From positions 1-46,838 of the IMG/VR virus record IMGVR_UViG_3300020162_000546: DNA of 46,838 nt; one strand, given 5' to 3'. This document shows positions 23,614 to 31,785 of the stretch, piece by piece. The stretch is from a virus. Made by a program: the position numbers and the translations under genes. The notes under the pieces were generated by a model. That model was not told where the DNA came from, made no database searches, and saw nothing but the letters and a program-made list of their open reading frames with translations. The stretch's first letter is position 1. Every line of letters starts with the position of its first letter.

Positions 23614-24411
23614 TTACTCCTCGGTGTATTTACTTGCATAAACTACCTGTTGAATTTTTCCTATCTTACCTGGCCAAGTCAAATGCAACCAACTGACTTC
23701 TGCTTCTTCTCTTAGGTAAAATCTAATACCATTAAAGTAGTAAGTATCAGTAACAATGTTTGATAACGATTGCCATGCCAGCCTGGTAGATTTGACTCGA
23801 TCTGCAAAGGTACCGTTAAGTTTTTCTGCAAGCCCAACTGATAGTTTAGCATCTACATTCTTAAGATATGTTAATAACCGTTTGGTATCTGCTATTTGAT
23901 ATCTGCCTTCTCGTATAGTAACCAAAAACCGATAAGGGGTTTCTCGCTTGAGTATAATTAAGTCTTTGGCTAAAATCCGTAAACTTTGCTCGCTATCAGG
24001 CACATATATAGTGGCAATCTTTCGCCGCACTAATGGTGATACTGATTTTGTAAATTGTTCTGCATCTTGTTCCGTAACAAAATAGCAATCTAAATTGTCG
24101 CGCTCTACCCGCATTTTGACTGGTGGTGATTGTGCTGTTAGGTAGGTGGTCAAGTCAGTTAATAATTGTTCATTCTCCCAAGTGAGCGGAGGATGCGTAT
24201 TGTTATAGGCACCGCGCCAATGCCGCCTCTTTTTAGCTTCAGCAAGTACAATATCGCTAGATTGTCCTTTGCGACACCCATTCACTATGTCCTGTACTTC
24301 TGGCGATTTGATAGTAATCTTGTAGTAATACTGGCCATAAAACTTTTTACTAACTGGAACAATAGTTGCTGTTGGATTAACTGTACTCCATATATTGTTA
24401 TTGAGCATCAA
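23614..24411 (-). CDS. Unknown protein, alpha/beta
   Basis: Protein of 265 residues not recognised. The N-terminal half has a tyrosine-rich strand (FYGQYYYKITIKSP) and a basic loop (KKRRHWRGAY). The middle repeats a strand-helix pattern around L-D-C-Y-F-V-T-E-Q-D-A-E-Q-F, which would fit an RRM-like or ferredoxin-like fold. A ribosome binding site AAAGGTG precedes the ATG, and the start overlaps the end of the ClpA-like gene by 14 bases. Nucleic-acid binding is possible but unproven. Confidence 0.55.
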   Translation of the reverse strand: MMLNNNIWSTVNPTATIVPVSKKFYGQYYYKITIKSPEVQDIVNGCRKGQSSDIVLAEAKKRRHWRGAYNNTHPPLTWENEQLLTDLTTYLTAQSPPVKMRVERDNLDCYFVTEQDAEQFTKSVSPLVRRKIATIYVPDSEQSLRILAKDLIILKRETPYRFLVTIREGRYQIADTKRLLTYLKNVDAKLSVGLAEKLNGTFADRVKSTRLAWQSLSNIVTDTYYFNGIRFYLREEAEVSWLHLTWPGKIGKIQQVVYASKYTEE

Positions 24412-26632
24412 GCACCTTTACTTTACTGGACTCTATTTCAAATGCAAACTTAGAGTCAATATAATCAATAGTGATTATACTATTGGGTTTAACTACCTCA
24501 AATAACAACTTTCTGCTTAGTGGTGTCTTAATTTCGTTGTCAATGACCCTGGCCAACGGCCTTGCGCCCATCTTTTTATCGTATCCCTTTGTTATCAATG
24601 CATCGATACAACTCTCACTGCAACGAACTTTAAGTTGCTTGCTACTAAGTAGTTCATTTAACTCTTGCATAAACTTGTTAACTACTTTCTTAATACTGAG
24701 AGTATCCAATGACTTAAATTTAACAATTGCATCCAATCTATTTCTAAATTCAGGTTTAAAGAAATCCTTAACTTCTTTATCATCAGCATCTGTACGATCT
24801 AATACTGTTGTAAATCCCATATTGCTACGTTCGTTGGCCTCGGCACCCAGGTTACTGGTCATAATAACAATAGTGTTACGGCAGTCAGCTTTCTTTCCGT
24901 TACTACCAGTAGCCACGCCATCATCCATTACCTGCAACAATACGTTATAAACATCTGGATGCGCTTTTTCAATTTCATCAAACAATATAATTGAGTGAGG
25001 ATGTTTTTCCACTTCACTAATAAGCAAGCCACCAGCCATACTACCATCTTCATAGCCCACGTAGCCAGGTGGAGCACCAATTAGTTTAGCAACACTGTGC
25101 CGTTCCTGGTATTCACTCATGTCAAATCGCAACAACTTCATGCTTAACTGTTGACTCAACAATTTAGCGAGTTCTGTTTTACCAACACCAGTTGGGCCTG
25201 TGAATAAGAAATTACCAATGGGCTTATTAAGCGATTTAAGGCCAGCTTTGGCCACAAATATTTTTGCCAATACCGTATCAACAGCATGGTCTTGCCCATA
25301 TAACTTCTCTTTAATAGTATCCTCTAGCGTTACAGATACTTGATCACGTTCTCCCATTAATTGCTGTAATGGTATTTTAGTTTGCTTGCTTACTATGTCT
25401 AAAATATGTGATTTAGTAATTAGAAATTTGCCTGCTTTAATCTTGGCCTTGGCGCATGCCATATCAATTAAGTCAATAGCCTTGTCAGGTAGTTTCCTAT
25501 CACGAATATATCTGTCGCTGTACTCAACTGCAATATCAATAGCAGTTTCTGATATCTTGCCGCCATGAAATTCTTCGTAACTGGATTTTAGTCCACGTAA
25601 AATTTTCTTGGTAGTATCTACTGTGGGCTCATCAATACTCAACCTATAGAATCGACGCATTAACGCACGATCTTTTTCAAAACTCTGAGTATATTCTTCC
25701 CATGTGGTAGATGCAACTACTTTGATTTTACCTTTAGCCAGGGATGGTTTTAACATGTTAGCCAAGTCCACACTACTTTGACTGCCTGCACCGGCGCCTT
25801 TCATTTGATGTGCTTCATCGATAAACAAGATACAGTTCTTTTTCGCTTCCATTGCAGTAAGTATGTCTTTGAGTTTTTCTTCAAACTCACCACGATACTT
25901 ACTACCAGCCAACAAACTACCAACATCTAAATTGTATACTATAAAGTCTTTTAAGTAATCCGGCACAAATCCCTTGAGTATGTTGTATGCCAATCCTTCC
26001 ACAATAGCCGTTTTGCCTACTCCTGGATCACCAACCAACAATACATTACTCTTATTCTTACGTGCTAGTACTTGAATAATTTCGGTTAGTTCATCATCAC
26101 GACTAATAACTGGATCAATCTTTCCTTCTTCACATAACTTGTTGACATTGGTGCAGTATTCATCCAAGATACTATCTGCTCGTGAATCCGACACATCCTT
26201 GGTGGCTTTGCCGTAGTTTTTATTAAAGAACTTTACCAGTTTAGCTTTATCAACTCCATACTTTTGTATAAAGTAACTGGCATGGCTGTGTGACTCAACA
26301 CTGATACTAAGGAACACATCAAGCGGCAATACTTCTCCGCGGCCGCTAAACAATACTTGCGTAAGGGCCCGGCTAAATACTCGCTCTAAACTATTAGTAC
26401 GTTTGGGTTTTTCTGTTGTGGCTGATTTTTCTAAACTTTCCAGATAAGACTCAATGTCAGTAACTAACCCGACCACATCTAGACCATAGTCAGTTAAAAA
26501 TGCCTTAAATTTCTTGTTCTTAACTAAAGCCAGCAGTAGATGCTCTAACATCACATATTCGTGATTGTAATCTTGTGCAAGCACAACTGCGTCGTTTATA
26601 ATTTTTTCCAAATCTGCGTTATAGTTTATCAT
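24398..26632 (-). CDS. clpA: ClpA-type AAA+ protein unfoldase
   Basis: Protein of 744 residues, nearly the length of bacterial ClpA (758). Residues 1-60 form a Clp N-domain (HEYVMLEHLLLALV at 24-37). AAA1 has GDPGVGKT at 201-208 and LFIDEAH at 269-275. AAA2 has GPTGVGKT at 479-486 and LFDEIEKAHPD at 550-560, then FRNRLD (arginine finger region). The ClpP-docking loop position carries MGF at 605-607 in place of IGL/IGF, so docking to host ClpP is plausible. There is no middle coiled-coil domain, so it is ClpA rather than ClpB. It follows dnaJ by 13 bases. It may unfold host proteins for degradation or assist capsid assembly. Confidence 0.93.
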   Translation of the reverse strand: MINYNADLEKIINDAVVLAQDYNHEYVMLEHLLLALVKNKKFKAFLTDYGLDVVGLVTDIESYLESLEKSATTEKPKRTNSLERVFSRALTQVLFSGRGEVLPLDVFLSISVESHSHASYFIQKYGVDKAKLVKFFNKNYGKATKDVSDSRADSILDEYCTNVNKLCEEGKIDPVISRDDELTEIIQVLARKNKSNVLLVGDPGVGKTAIVEGLAYNILKGFVPDYLKDFIVYNLDVGSLLAGSKYRGEFEEKLKDILTAMEAKKNCILFIDEAHQMKGAGAGSQSSVDLANMLKPSLAKGKIKVVASTTWEEYTQSFEKDRALMRRFYRLSIDEPTVDTTKKILRGLKSSYEEFHGGKISETAIDIAVEYSDRYIRDRKLPDKAIDLIDMACAKAKIKAGKFLITKSHILDIVSKQTKIPLQQLMGERDQVSVTLEDTIKEKLYGQDHAVDTVLAKIFVAKAGLKSLNKPIGNFLFTGPTGVGKTELAKLLSQQLSMKLLRFDMSEYQERHSVAKLIGAPPGYVGYEDGSMAGGLLISEVEKHPHSIILFDEIEKAHPDVYNVLLQVMDDGVATGSNGKKADCRNTIVIMTSNLGAEANERSNMGFTTVLDRTDADDKEVKDFFKPEFRNRLDAIVKFKSLDTLSIKKVVNKFMQELNELLSSKQLKVRCSESCIDALITKGYDKKMGARPLARVIDNEIKTPLSRKLLFEVVKPNSIITIDYIDSKFAFEIESSKVKVLDAQ

Positions 26633-26645
26633 ATGATAGAAATAT

Positions 26646-27500
26646 TTATTCGTTAGTGGTTAAAGACGTAATAATATCAACTTTTTCTTGCTGTGTTATT
26701 GCTGGTATTTTAATATTTGCTACTAAACATAAATCTCCTCGCTTTATTTTACTAATCATCATTCCCTGGCCCGCTAACTTAAATCTAGTACCTGGCTGTG
26801 TTCCAGCTGGAATTTTTATATTAAACACTTTCCCATCAAACGTGTTAAATTCATATTCAGAACCAGTCATTGCTTGCCACACTGTTAAATCAATATCGTT
26901 GCACAATAGATTTCCATGCTCAAGCCAATATCCTGGTGGCAACACTAGATGAATGTTAACTACTAAATCTCCACGCTTTACGCCAGTGTATCTGTCATCA
27001 CCATGTTCTGGATATCGTATTCTAAGTCCGTTAGTAGCAAAAGGCGGTATAACAATCTCTATTGTGGTTGATGTACCACGTGCTGTCTTAAATTGCATTG
27101 TTTCTTTTTTGCCATGTAAACTATCATACAATGAGATAGTATGATCTATGGCAATATCTTGATTTGGTCGTACTCGTTGTCCCCCACCGCCGCCTGAGGC
27201 ATGACTAAAAAAGTCACGCAAGTCATCAAACTGTGGACCAAATCCATTGCTAAATGGACCACCAAAGTTATGCCAACCTGATTGTTGCTGACCGGTAGTT
27301 TGGTGATATCCACCAGAATCGTATTGTGCTCGTTTAGACTGGTCACTTACTATGTCGTATGCCGTTTGTATCTCTTGAAATTTGCCCGTATCTCCACCCT
27401 TGTCTGGGTGATGTGTACTGGCCAGTTTACGATAGGCTTTCTTAATTTCCTCAGGGCTAGCCGAGGCTTTAATGCCTAATATTTCGTAGGGATTTTTCAT
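26646..27500 (-). CDS. dnaJ: DnaJ/CbpA-type co-chaperone
   Basis: Protein of 284 residues. The J domain is at 1-70 with HPD at 31-33, the tripeptide that stimulates DnaK ATPase. A glycine/phenylalanine-rich region (about 70-115) follows, then two C-terminal substrate-binding domains ([34 protein letters not shown]). The zinc-finger region of class I DnaJ is absent, so it is class II like CbpA. No DnaK is present in the window, so it presumably recruits host DnaK, perhaps together with the ClpA-like protein downstream. The hairpin at 27508-27540 lies just upstream of the start. Confidence 0.93.
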   Translation of the reverse strand: MKNPYEILGIKASASPEEIKKAYRKLASTHHPDKGGDTGKFQEIQTAYDIVSDQSKRAQYDSGGYHQTTGQQQSGWHNFGGPFSNGFGPQFDDLRDFFSHASGGGGGQRVRPNQDIAIDHTISLYDSLHGKKETMQFKTARGTSTTIEIVIPPFATNGLRIRYPEHGDDRYTGVKRGDLVVNIHLVLPPGYWLEHGNLLCNDIDLTVWQAMTGSEYEFNTFDGKVFNIKIPAGTQPGTRFKLAGQGMMISKIKRGDLCLVANIKIPAITQQEKVDIITSLTTNE

Positions 27501-27507
27501 AATGATA

Positions 27508-27540
27508 TGGGGCTCACATACATATTATACGTGAGCCCCA
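27508..27540 (-). terminator. Hairpin with promoter-like loop between holin gene and dnaJ
   Basis: A perfect 10-bp stem (TGGGGCTCAC paired with GTGAGCCCCA) with a 13-base loop. It lies after the holin candidate stop and just before dnaJ. No T-run follows, so it may protect or stall messages rather than terminate cleanly. The loop on the minus strand reads GTATAATATGTAT, which contains a -10-like TATAAT. Confidence 0.6.
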
Positions 27541-27568
27541 CACCGCTGTCAACGCTAATTGAACTTAA

Positions 27569-27862
27569 TTACTTCTTATCGTCGGCGTCAATATTGTTGC
27601 CGTTCATTTCTAGTGATTTGGTCTTTTCTTGACTACGACCATATGCACTAACACCTAAGATTGCACCAAAGGCTAGGTGAATAAATCCGCCGTTGTCCAA
27701 GGTCAAACTTTTCCACATATCGACTTGTACACCCTTCATTCTGAGATACAGAACAAATGCTGGTGCCAAAATAAAGTCAAATATGTTAATTGCCATGTAT
27801 GTCCAACCCATTGCTGGGCGCCATAGTTTTTGCATCCAATGTTCTTCTTGTTGCGCCGCCAT
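27569..27862 (-). CDS. Putative holin (three-segment type)
   Basis: Protein of 97 residues with an N-terminal amphipathic segment (HWMQKLWRPAMGWTYMAINIFDFILAPAFVLYL), a first membrane helix, a second hydrophobic segment (GGFIHLAFGAILGVSAYGRSQEK) and a short charged tail. The RPAMGW and HLAFGAILGVSAYGRSQEK segments resemble a holin family found in gene-transfer agents and marine phages. It sits next to lipoprotein and Rz-like spanin genes, which supports a lysis role. The endolysin is far away at 44.8 kb on the other strand. It has an AAGGAG ribosome binding site. Confidence 0.7.
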   Translation of the reverse strand: MAAQQEEHWMQKLWRPAMGWTYMAINIFDFILAPAFVLYLRMKGVQVDMWKSLTLDNGGFIHLAFGAILGVSAYGRSQEKTKSLEMNGNNIDADDKK

Positions 27863-27888
27863 GTGGTGAGCTCCTTGTATTTTTAAAA

Positions 27889-28125
27889 TTACTTCTTAGC
27901 TTTGGCTTTTTTATCTTTGGCCGCTTTTTTCATTGCTTCATCTTCATCACCGTCATCATCGATATCAGCAAAGTCTGGCTTTTGATTGCCATAGCTTTTA
28001 CCTGTAATTTCGCGAGCCTTGTCTGTTTTACCAGTATGCTTATTGTAAAATCCAACTTCTTTTTCTTCGGCTTCACGTACGATATCCGAATAAATTCTCA
28101 TTAACTCCATTGCTGATTTTGCCAT
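27889..28125 (-). CDS. Small protein with charged DDDGDEDE/Lys-rich tail
   Basis: Protein of 78 residues: a short N-terminal helix (MELMRIYSDIVREAEEKEV), an ITGKSYGNQKPDFADIDDDGDEDEA segment, and a Lys/Ala tail (KKAAKDKKAKAKK). Acid-then-basic tails of this style recur in small phage proteins of unknown role, some of them prohead core components. It has a GGGAG ribosome binding site and an AATAAATA box about 25 bases upstream, so it is probably late-expressed. It lies between the holin candidate and the spanin pair; a lysis role is not indicated. Confidence 0.65.
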   Translation of the reverse strand: MAKSAMELMRIYSDIVREAEEKEVGFYNKHTGKTDKAREITGKSYGNQKPDFADIDDDGDEDEAMKKAAKDKKAKAKK

Positions 28126-28145
28126 GTTATAAATCTCCCTATATT

Positions 28146-28544
28146 TTATTTATTACTTATTGCTTCTTTTTGCTGTGAAGTCTCATAATACTCTTTATAT
28201 TTAAGTATGATACTCCGCTGTGTTGCAATTAAATTACGTATTTCAGCCATATCTACGCTTAATTCTTCATACCCATCGTCAGTTAATGCAAATAAAACCA
28301 AATCTACCTTTTTATCTTGCAGATCTTTCCAGATTGCATCAACGTTTTGTGGTGTAACTACTTTCCACTTGGGTACTTTTAAACGTAGTGGAGCCGGATC
28401 TGCCAATGCCAACGGTGTTTTTTCTACTGCTTTGGTAGCAATAATAATAGGCTTTTCAGTGGGTTTACCAAATCCAAAATCAAAACTAGCACAGCCTGAT
28501 AGTGCTAGTATACTGATTACAAGGATGATTTTATTTAGGAACAT
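28146..28544 (-). CDS. Outer-membrane lipoprotein, probable o-spanin (Rz1-like)
   Basis: Protein of about 132 residues from the ATG at 28544; an upstream in-frame ATG at 28559 lies further inside the Rz gene. The N-terminus MFLNKIILVISILALSGCAS is a lipoprotein signal peptide with lipobox LSGC. A Pro-rich spacer (LALADPAPLRLKVPKWKVV) follows, then a conserved-looking helical domain (FALTDDGYEELSVDMAEIRNLI). The start lies within the end of the Rz-like gene, as typical Rz/Rz1 pairs do. Spanin pairs fuse the inner and outer membranes at lysis. It is longer than classic Rz1, so the role is inferred from position and lipobox. Confidence 0.65.
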   Translation of the reverse strand: MFLNKIILVISILALSGCASFDFGFGKPTEKPIIIATKAVEKTPLALADPAPLRLKVPKWKVVTPQNVDAIWKDLQDKKVDLVLFALTDDGYEELSVDMAEIRNLIATQRSIILKYKEYYETSQQKEAISNK

Positions 28545-29022
28545 ATTTAGGATTTGCAATGCTTGGACATTCAGGATTGATTTCTGTCTTTAATGTAGCA
28601 CTACGTTCTTTTTCAGTTAATGGACTACCGCTGGCAATCTCCAGACATCTGATAGTGTTTTGTGACCCTCTGTTTACTGCATTTTCAATAGCACCGGGAT
28701 TTTTTGTGGCCATTGCACCAAAATCACGTTGATTGCCTTTGTTGTCAGTTTTAAATTTATCTTGTAAATTCTGTACATCACGATTCTGTAATTGTACTTG
28801 TGTGTTTAAACTGGAGTTTATTTCACGTATTTGTTTATTCTCAGCTTGCATTTGATCAATTGCCACTTTTTGATCTTTGATACCATCTTCCAACTTTTTA
28901 GTATTTTGCTGTGCTATAGCTAAGTCAGCCCTGAGACTAGTTAAACTATCCATTGCAAACCATGCAGCCAATAGTATAGCCGCAATAATTGCCACTTTGA
29001 TTAGTCCAGCATAGGCATTCAT
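28531..29022 (-). CDS. Inner-membrane spanin (Rz-like)
   Basis: Protein of 163 residues with one N-terminal membrane helix (LIKVAIIAAILLAAWFAM at about 7-24), a long coiled coil (about 25-95, heptad-like L/I spacing) and a short C-terminal tail with RCLEIASGSPLTEKE, a pattern seen in Rz-like proteins of T4-like marine phages. Topology N-in/C-out fits an i-spanin. The downstream lipoprotein gene overlaps its last codons. Together with the holin candidate it forms a lysis block on the minus strand. Confidence 0.72.
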   Translation of the reverse strand: MNAYAGLIKVAIIAAILLAAWFAMDSLTSLRADLAIAQQNTKKLEDGIKDQKVAIDQMQAENKQIREINSSLNTQVQLQNRDVQNLQDKFKTDNKGNQRDFGAMATKNPGAIENAVNRGSQNTIRCLEIASGSPLTEKERSATLKTEINPECPSIANPKYVPK

Positions 29023-29023
29023 A

Positions 29024-29572
29024 TTATTTTATTCCGGCAGCGACTTGCAAATCATCCATATACTTAGTTTTTTTAGCACGACTCTTGGGTATAGGAAGTC
29101 CTGCGGCTGTACGCATCTCGTCAATTGGCTCTTTGCCATACTTTGATTTGTACTCTCTAGAAGTTAATGGTACTGATCTGCTTAACGCATTGAATGTAAG
29201 TGGTGAATAGGCACCATCTTTGGTATATCTAAATTGAAAATCTTCAATATCAATATCTACTAAATTCTTTAGTTCATCTACTAACGTTATTATATCTTCT
29301 ACAGCACTGTGGCGACGTTCCAGTTCAACAAATACTAAATATTCACCATCATCTAATTCACCACTACTAACATCAGCATCTAATACATTTGGTTGTGACT
29401 TTTCGATATAATCTACCAAGTCCAATCCCGGCTCTTTTCCTTTGACTTTGAAGCTCAATACTATTACATCATTATCACTACCCATTTTGCTCTTGTATTC
29501 GTCAATGTGAATTTTATTGCTCACTAGATTGATTAGGTCGTGTTGTTTTAAACTTTCAGTAAGTTTTGTCAT
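29024..29572 (-). CDS. Unknown conserved phage protein
   Basis: Protein of 182 residues. The N-terminal two-thirds look like a ferredoxin-like alpha/beta fold (DVIVLSFKVKG, EYLVFVELERRHSAVEDIITLVDELKNL). The C-terminus (SREYKSKYGKEPIDEMRTAAGLPIPKSRAKKTKYMDDLQVAAGIK) is helical and ends in a repeated AAG(L/I) motif. An AGGACTTATT ribosome binding site precedes the ATG. It follows the 201-residue gene closely (8 bases). I associate this pair with T4-like aquatic phages, but no role is known. Confidence 0.6.
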   Translation of the reverse strand: MTKLTESLKQHDLINLVSNKIHIDEYKSKMGSDNDVIVLSFKVKGKEPGLDLVDYIEKSQPNVLDADVSSGELDDGEYLVFVELERRHSAVEDIITLVDELKNLVDIDIEDFQFRYTKDGAYSPLTFNALSRSVPLTSREYKSKYGKEPIDEMRTAAGLPIPKSRAKKTKYMDDLQVAAGIK

Positions 29573-29580
29573 AATAAGTC

Positions 29581-30186
29581 CTAGGCCACAGGGGGTGCAG
29601 GTTGCGGCGGAGCACCCGGGGCTAGTAACGGAGCACCTGGAGGGCCCGCAGGTGCGGCATTCCCTTCCATTCCCGCTATTTCATTGCTTTGATCATCTAA
29701 ATCATTCTCGTATGCTTTTTCAACATCGCTTAGATCAATATCCTCGCCCTCAATATCTAAACTACCACGTTTAATTTCGCCCATTAGCGATTTTGGCATG
29801 GCAATTTCCACTATCCAAATTGGCCGCAATTTCATTTTGGGGTATTTTGTACCAGATTCAAAGTCGTCGTACGACTCAACTTTGACTGGGTGTTCTAACT
29901 TGCTTTTCTCGTATGTAACTCTACATCCGTAATTTAATAATTTTTTCCCACCACGTGGGTCGGGCATTTTATGCAATGGCCACATGAATTTGCATGTGGT
30001 CCAGTATTTTTTAACTACCGGACCTTCAACTAATTCACCATTGATCCAGTTGTCAAACACATATAGGTTAACACTATCTAATACTCGCTCAAAATCCATA
30101 AGTTGATTGAGCATTGTGGTACTCAATGAGATCTGACGAGTGTTCTCAATTACACGTTTAATTAATGGGGTAGTGGGATTATCCAT
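29581..30186 (-). CDS. Unknown conserved phage protein with Pro/Ala-rich tail
   Basis: Protein of 201 residues. The N-terminal half is helical, then a beta region with LYVFDNWINGELVEGPVVKKYWTTCKFMWPLHKMPDPRG. A very Pro/Ala/Gly-rich tail (about 175-201) follows. It has two exact TATAAATA boxes upstream (30192-30199 and 30246-30253), the nearer one 5 bases from the ATG with no ribosome binding site, so it is likely strongly late-expressed. A structural or assembly role is plausible from this; no known domain recognised. Confidence 0.62.
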   Translation of the reverse strand: MDNPTTPLIKRVIENTRQISLSTTMLNQLMDFERVLDSVNLYVFDNWINGELVEGPVVKKYWTTCKFMWPLHKMPDPRGGKKLLNYGCRVTYEKSKLEHPVKVESYDDFESGTKYPKMKLRPIWIVEIAMPKSLMGEIKRGSLDIEGEDIDLSDVEKAYENDLDDQSNEIAGMEGNAAPAGPPGAPLLAPGAPPQPAPPVA

Positions 30187-30191
30187 AATAG

Positions 30192-30199
30192 TATTTATA
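30192..30199 (-). promoter_or_regulatory. T4-type late promoter box TATAAATA (leaderless geometry)
   Basis: Exact TATAAATA on the minus strand, 5 bases (CTATT) before the ATG at 30186. A second exact copy lies at 30246-30253, about 50 bases further upstream. Confidence 0.6.
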
Positions 30200-30245
30200 C
30201 ATGCGGAGATATTTTATTCTAGTAATTAAATCTGACACAGCCCTT

Positions 30246-30253
30246 TATTTATA
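30246..30253 (-). promoter_or_regulatory. Second late promoter box TATAAATA
   Basis: Exact TATAAATA on the minus strand, 59 bases before the ATG at 30186 and in tandem with the box at 30192-30199. It would give a leadered message, so the 201-residue gene may have both a leaderless and a leadered late transcript. Confidence 0.5.
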
Positions 30254-30337
30254 CTAGTTTCTGTTGGTTTTACTGTACGTTTATGAAACAACAAAACTCA
30301 ATTAAATACCTTTGTGATAACTTAATGGAGGTCACTC

Positions 30338-31090
30338 TTGTCAAAAGCCAAACAGCGTCCAAGACTAGCATCAGATAACACATTAAATTTTAACGACTAT
30401 GTAACAAATAAAAGGAATGCAACAGCAACAAAGAGTACAAAAAGTATAGTTTTAACTCCCAAAACTTTAAATCAAGAAACGTATATATCCCTATTAACAG
30501 ACCAATCCAAACCCATAATTTTTGCTGCCGGTCCTGCCGGTACAGGAAAAACAATGCTGGCTGTATTGGCTGGGCTTAGGGCTTATCGAGACGGGCAAGT
30601 GAAAAAACTTGTTCTAACTAGACCAGCAGTAAGTGTGGAAGACGAGCAACATGGATTTCTACCCGGAGATCTAGTAAGTAAAATGGAACCGTGGACTAGA
30701 CCAATAATCGATGTGGTATCCGAGTATTATAGTCCCAAAGAAATCACTAGAATGATAGATGAACAAATTATCGAGATATCTCCCCTAGCGTTTATGCGAG
30801 GCAGAAACTTTAAGGATTCGTGGATTATTGCAGATGAGATGCAAAATGCCACACCCTCACAATTGAAAATGTTACTGACCCGCTTAAGTGATGGTTCCAA
30901 GATTGTTATTACTGGTGACCTAAATCAAACTGATAAGCGGGCATCAGAAAATGGGTTGATGAACTTTATGGAATTGTTACAGCAACACGGCACTGCTAAT
31001 TATGTTAGCGGAATTACGTTTGCTGGCAAAGATATTCAAAGACACCCAGCAGTAAAGGAGGTGCTCAGGATTTATCGAGAACTAGCTTAA
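30338..31090 (+). CDS. phoH: PhoH-like ATPase
   Basis: Protein of 250 residues starting at TTG (30338) with a GGAGG ribosome binding site 7 bases upstream. Walker A is AAGPAGTGKTML near 67-78. Walker B is WIIADEMQNATPSQLKMLLTR near 164-184, followed by KIVITGDLNQTD, the PhoH-family signature. PhoH proteins are P-loop ATPases common in marine phages, linked to RNA metabolism or phosphate starvation, with the exact role in phages unsettled. It is a lone plus-strand gene between minus-strand blocks and overlaps the convergent 236-residue gene by 26 bases at the 3' end. Confidence 0.93.
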   Translation: MSKAKQRPRLASDNTLNFNDYVTNKRNATATKSTKSIVLTPKTLNQETYISLLTDQSKPIIFAAGPAGTGKTMLAVLAGLRAYRDGQVKKLVLTRPAVSVEDEQHGFLPGDLVSKMEPWTRPIIDVVSEYYSPKEITRMIDEQIIEISPLAFMRGRNFKDSWIIADEMQNATPSQLKMLLTRLSDGSKIVITGDLNQTDKRASENGLMNFMELLQQHGTANYVSGITFAGKDIQRHPAVKEVLRIYRELA

Positions 31091-31775
31091 CGTGTGATAA
31101 TTTGGTAAGGGCGTACTCCGGTTCGCCCTTCCAAGAATTTATTTCATTACCTTTGATTCGTCCACGAATCTGGTAAGTGTTGCCTTCAATCCATTCAGAT
31201 TGACTACTAAATCTGATCACATTGTTTTCGGCAGTATATGCAGTAATGAAATAACAACTATACTTTTGGCTTAACATAGCCTTGTGAATTGTTATCTGGC
31301 AGACAACCTTGTCTTTGATATGACCAATCCATCGACTGTTAATAAACTCATGAGATTTTAATTCTTTAGCTTGTTTTGCTTTAATACCCGCGGCTGATGT
31401 TGGCACATATACTAACATATTAATACTACGGAGTAACTCTTTGTCGGTTACTGATTCTTTACTCAACAAGGTCACTAAACTGTGCCTAAACCCTCGAATT
31501 TGCTCGCCTTTGAGAATTGCTAAAAGGTTATCATTAACAATAGCATCGGTCATTTCTTGTGCCTGTGTTGTATCTTCTTTGGTAACAGTAAGTAATGGTG
31601 CTTCTTCACCACTAATTCCTAAATATTTGGCTACTAGGGTTTTATTACTGTAAACAATATCAGGGGGTTCTTCAGTACTGGTAAGTTTACCACGCACAAA
31701 CCCGTCGCTAACAAAGGAATAATTATTAAATCGATAAGCGGCAACACATATTGCAGTAACCTCATTGAGAGTCAT
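31065..31775 (-). CDS. Unknown protein with OB-fold-like C-terminus
   Basis: Protein of 236 residues not recognised. It starts with helical segments, then lysine-rich helices (AAGIKAKQAKELKSHEF). The last 70 residues have a beta pattern (KYSCYFITAYTAENNVIRFS, NTYQIRGRIKGNEINSW) that resembles an OB-fold nucleic-acid-binding end, where YQIRGRIKG is a typical strand-turn. Convergent with phoH. A weak AGGTTATT ribosome binding site precedes the start. Possibly a DNA or RNA metabolism protein; not provable from this alone. Confidence 0.6.
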   Translation of the reverse strand: MTLNEVTAICVAAYRFNNYSFVSDGFVRGKLTSTEEPPDIVYSNKTLVAKYLGISGEEAPLLTVTKEDTTQAQEMTDAIVNDNLLAILKGEQIRGFRHSLVTLLSKESVTDKELLRSINMLVYVPTSAAGIKAKQAKELKSHEFINSRWIGHIKDKVVCQITIHKAMLSQKYSCYFITAYTAENNVIRFSSQSEWIEGNTYQIRGRIKGNEINSWKGEPEYALTKLSHVKLVLDKS

Positions 31776-31785
31776 TTTGAATAAC

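Noticed and set aside
30283-30378. 31-codon plus-strand reading frame (MKQQNSIKYLCDN...) before phoH
   Set aside because: No ribosome binding site, mostly overlaps the phoH start in another frame, and no codon or neighbour support.
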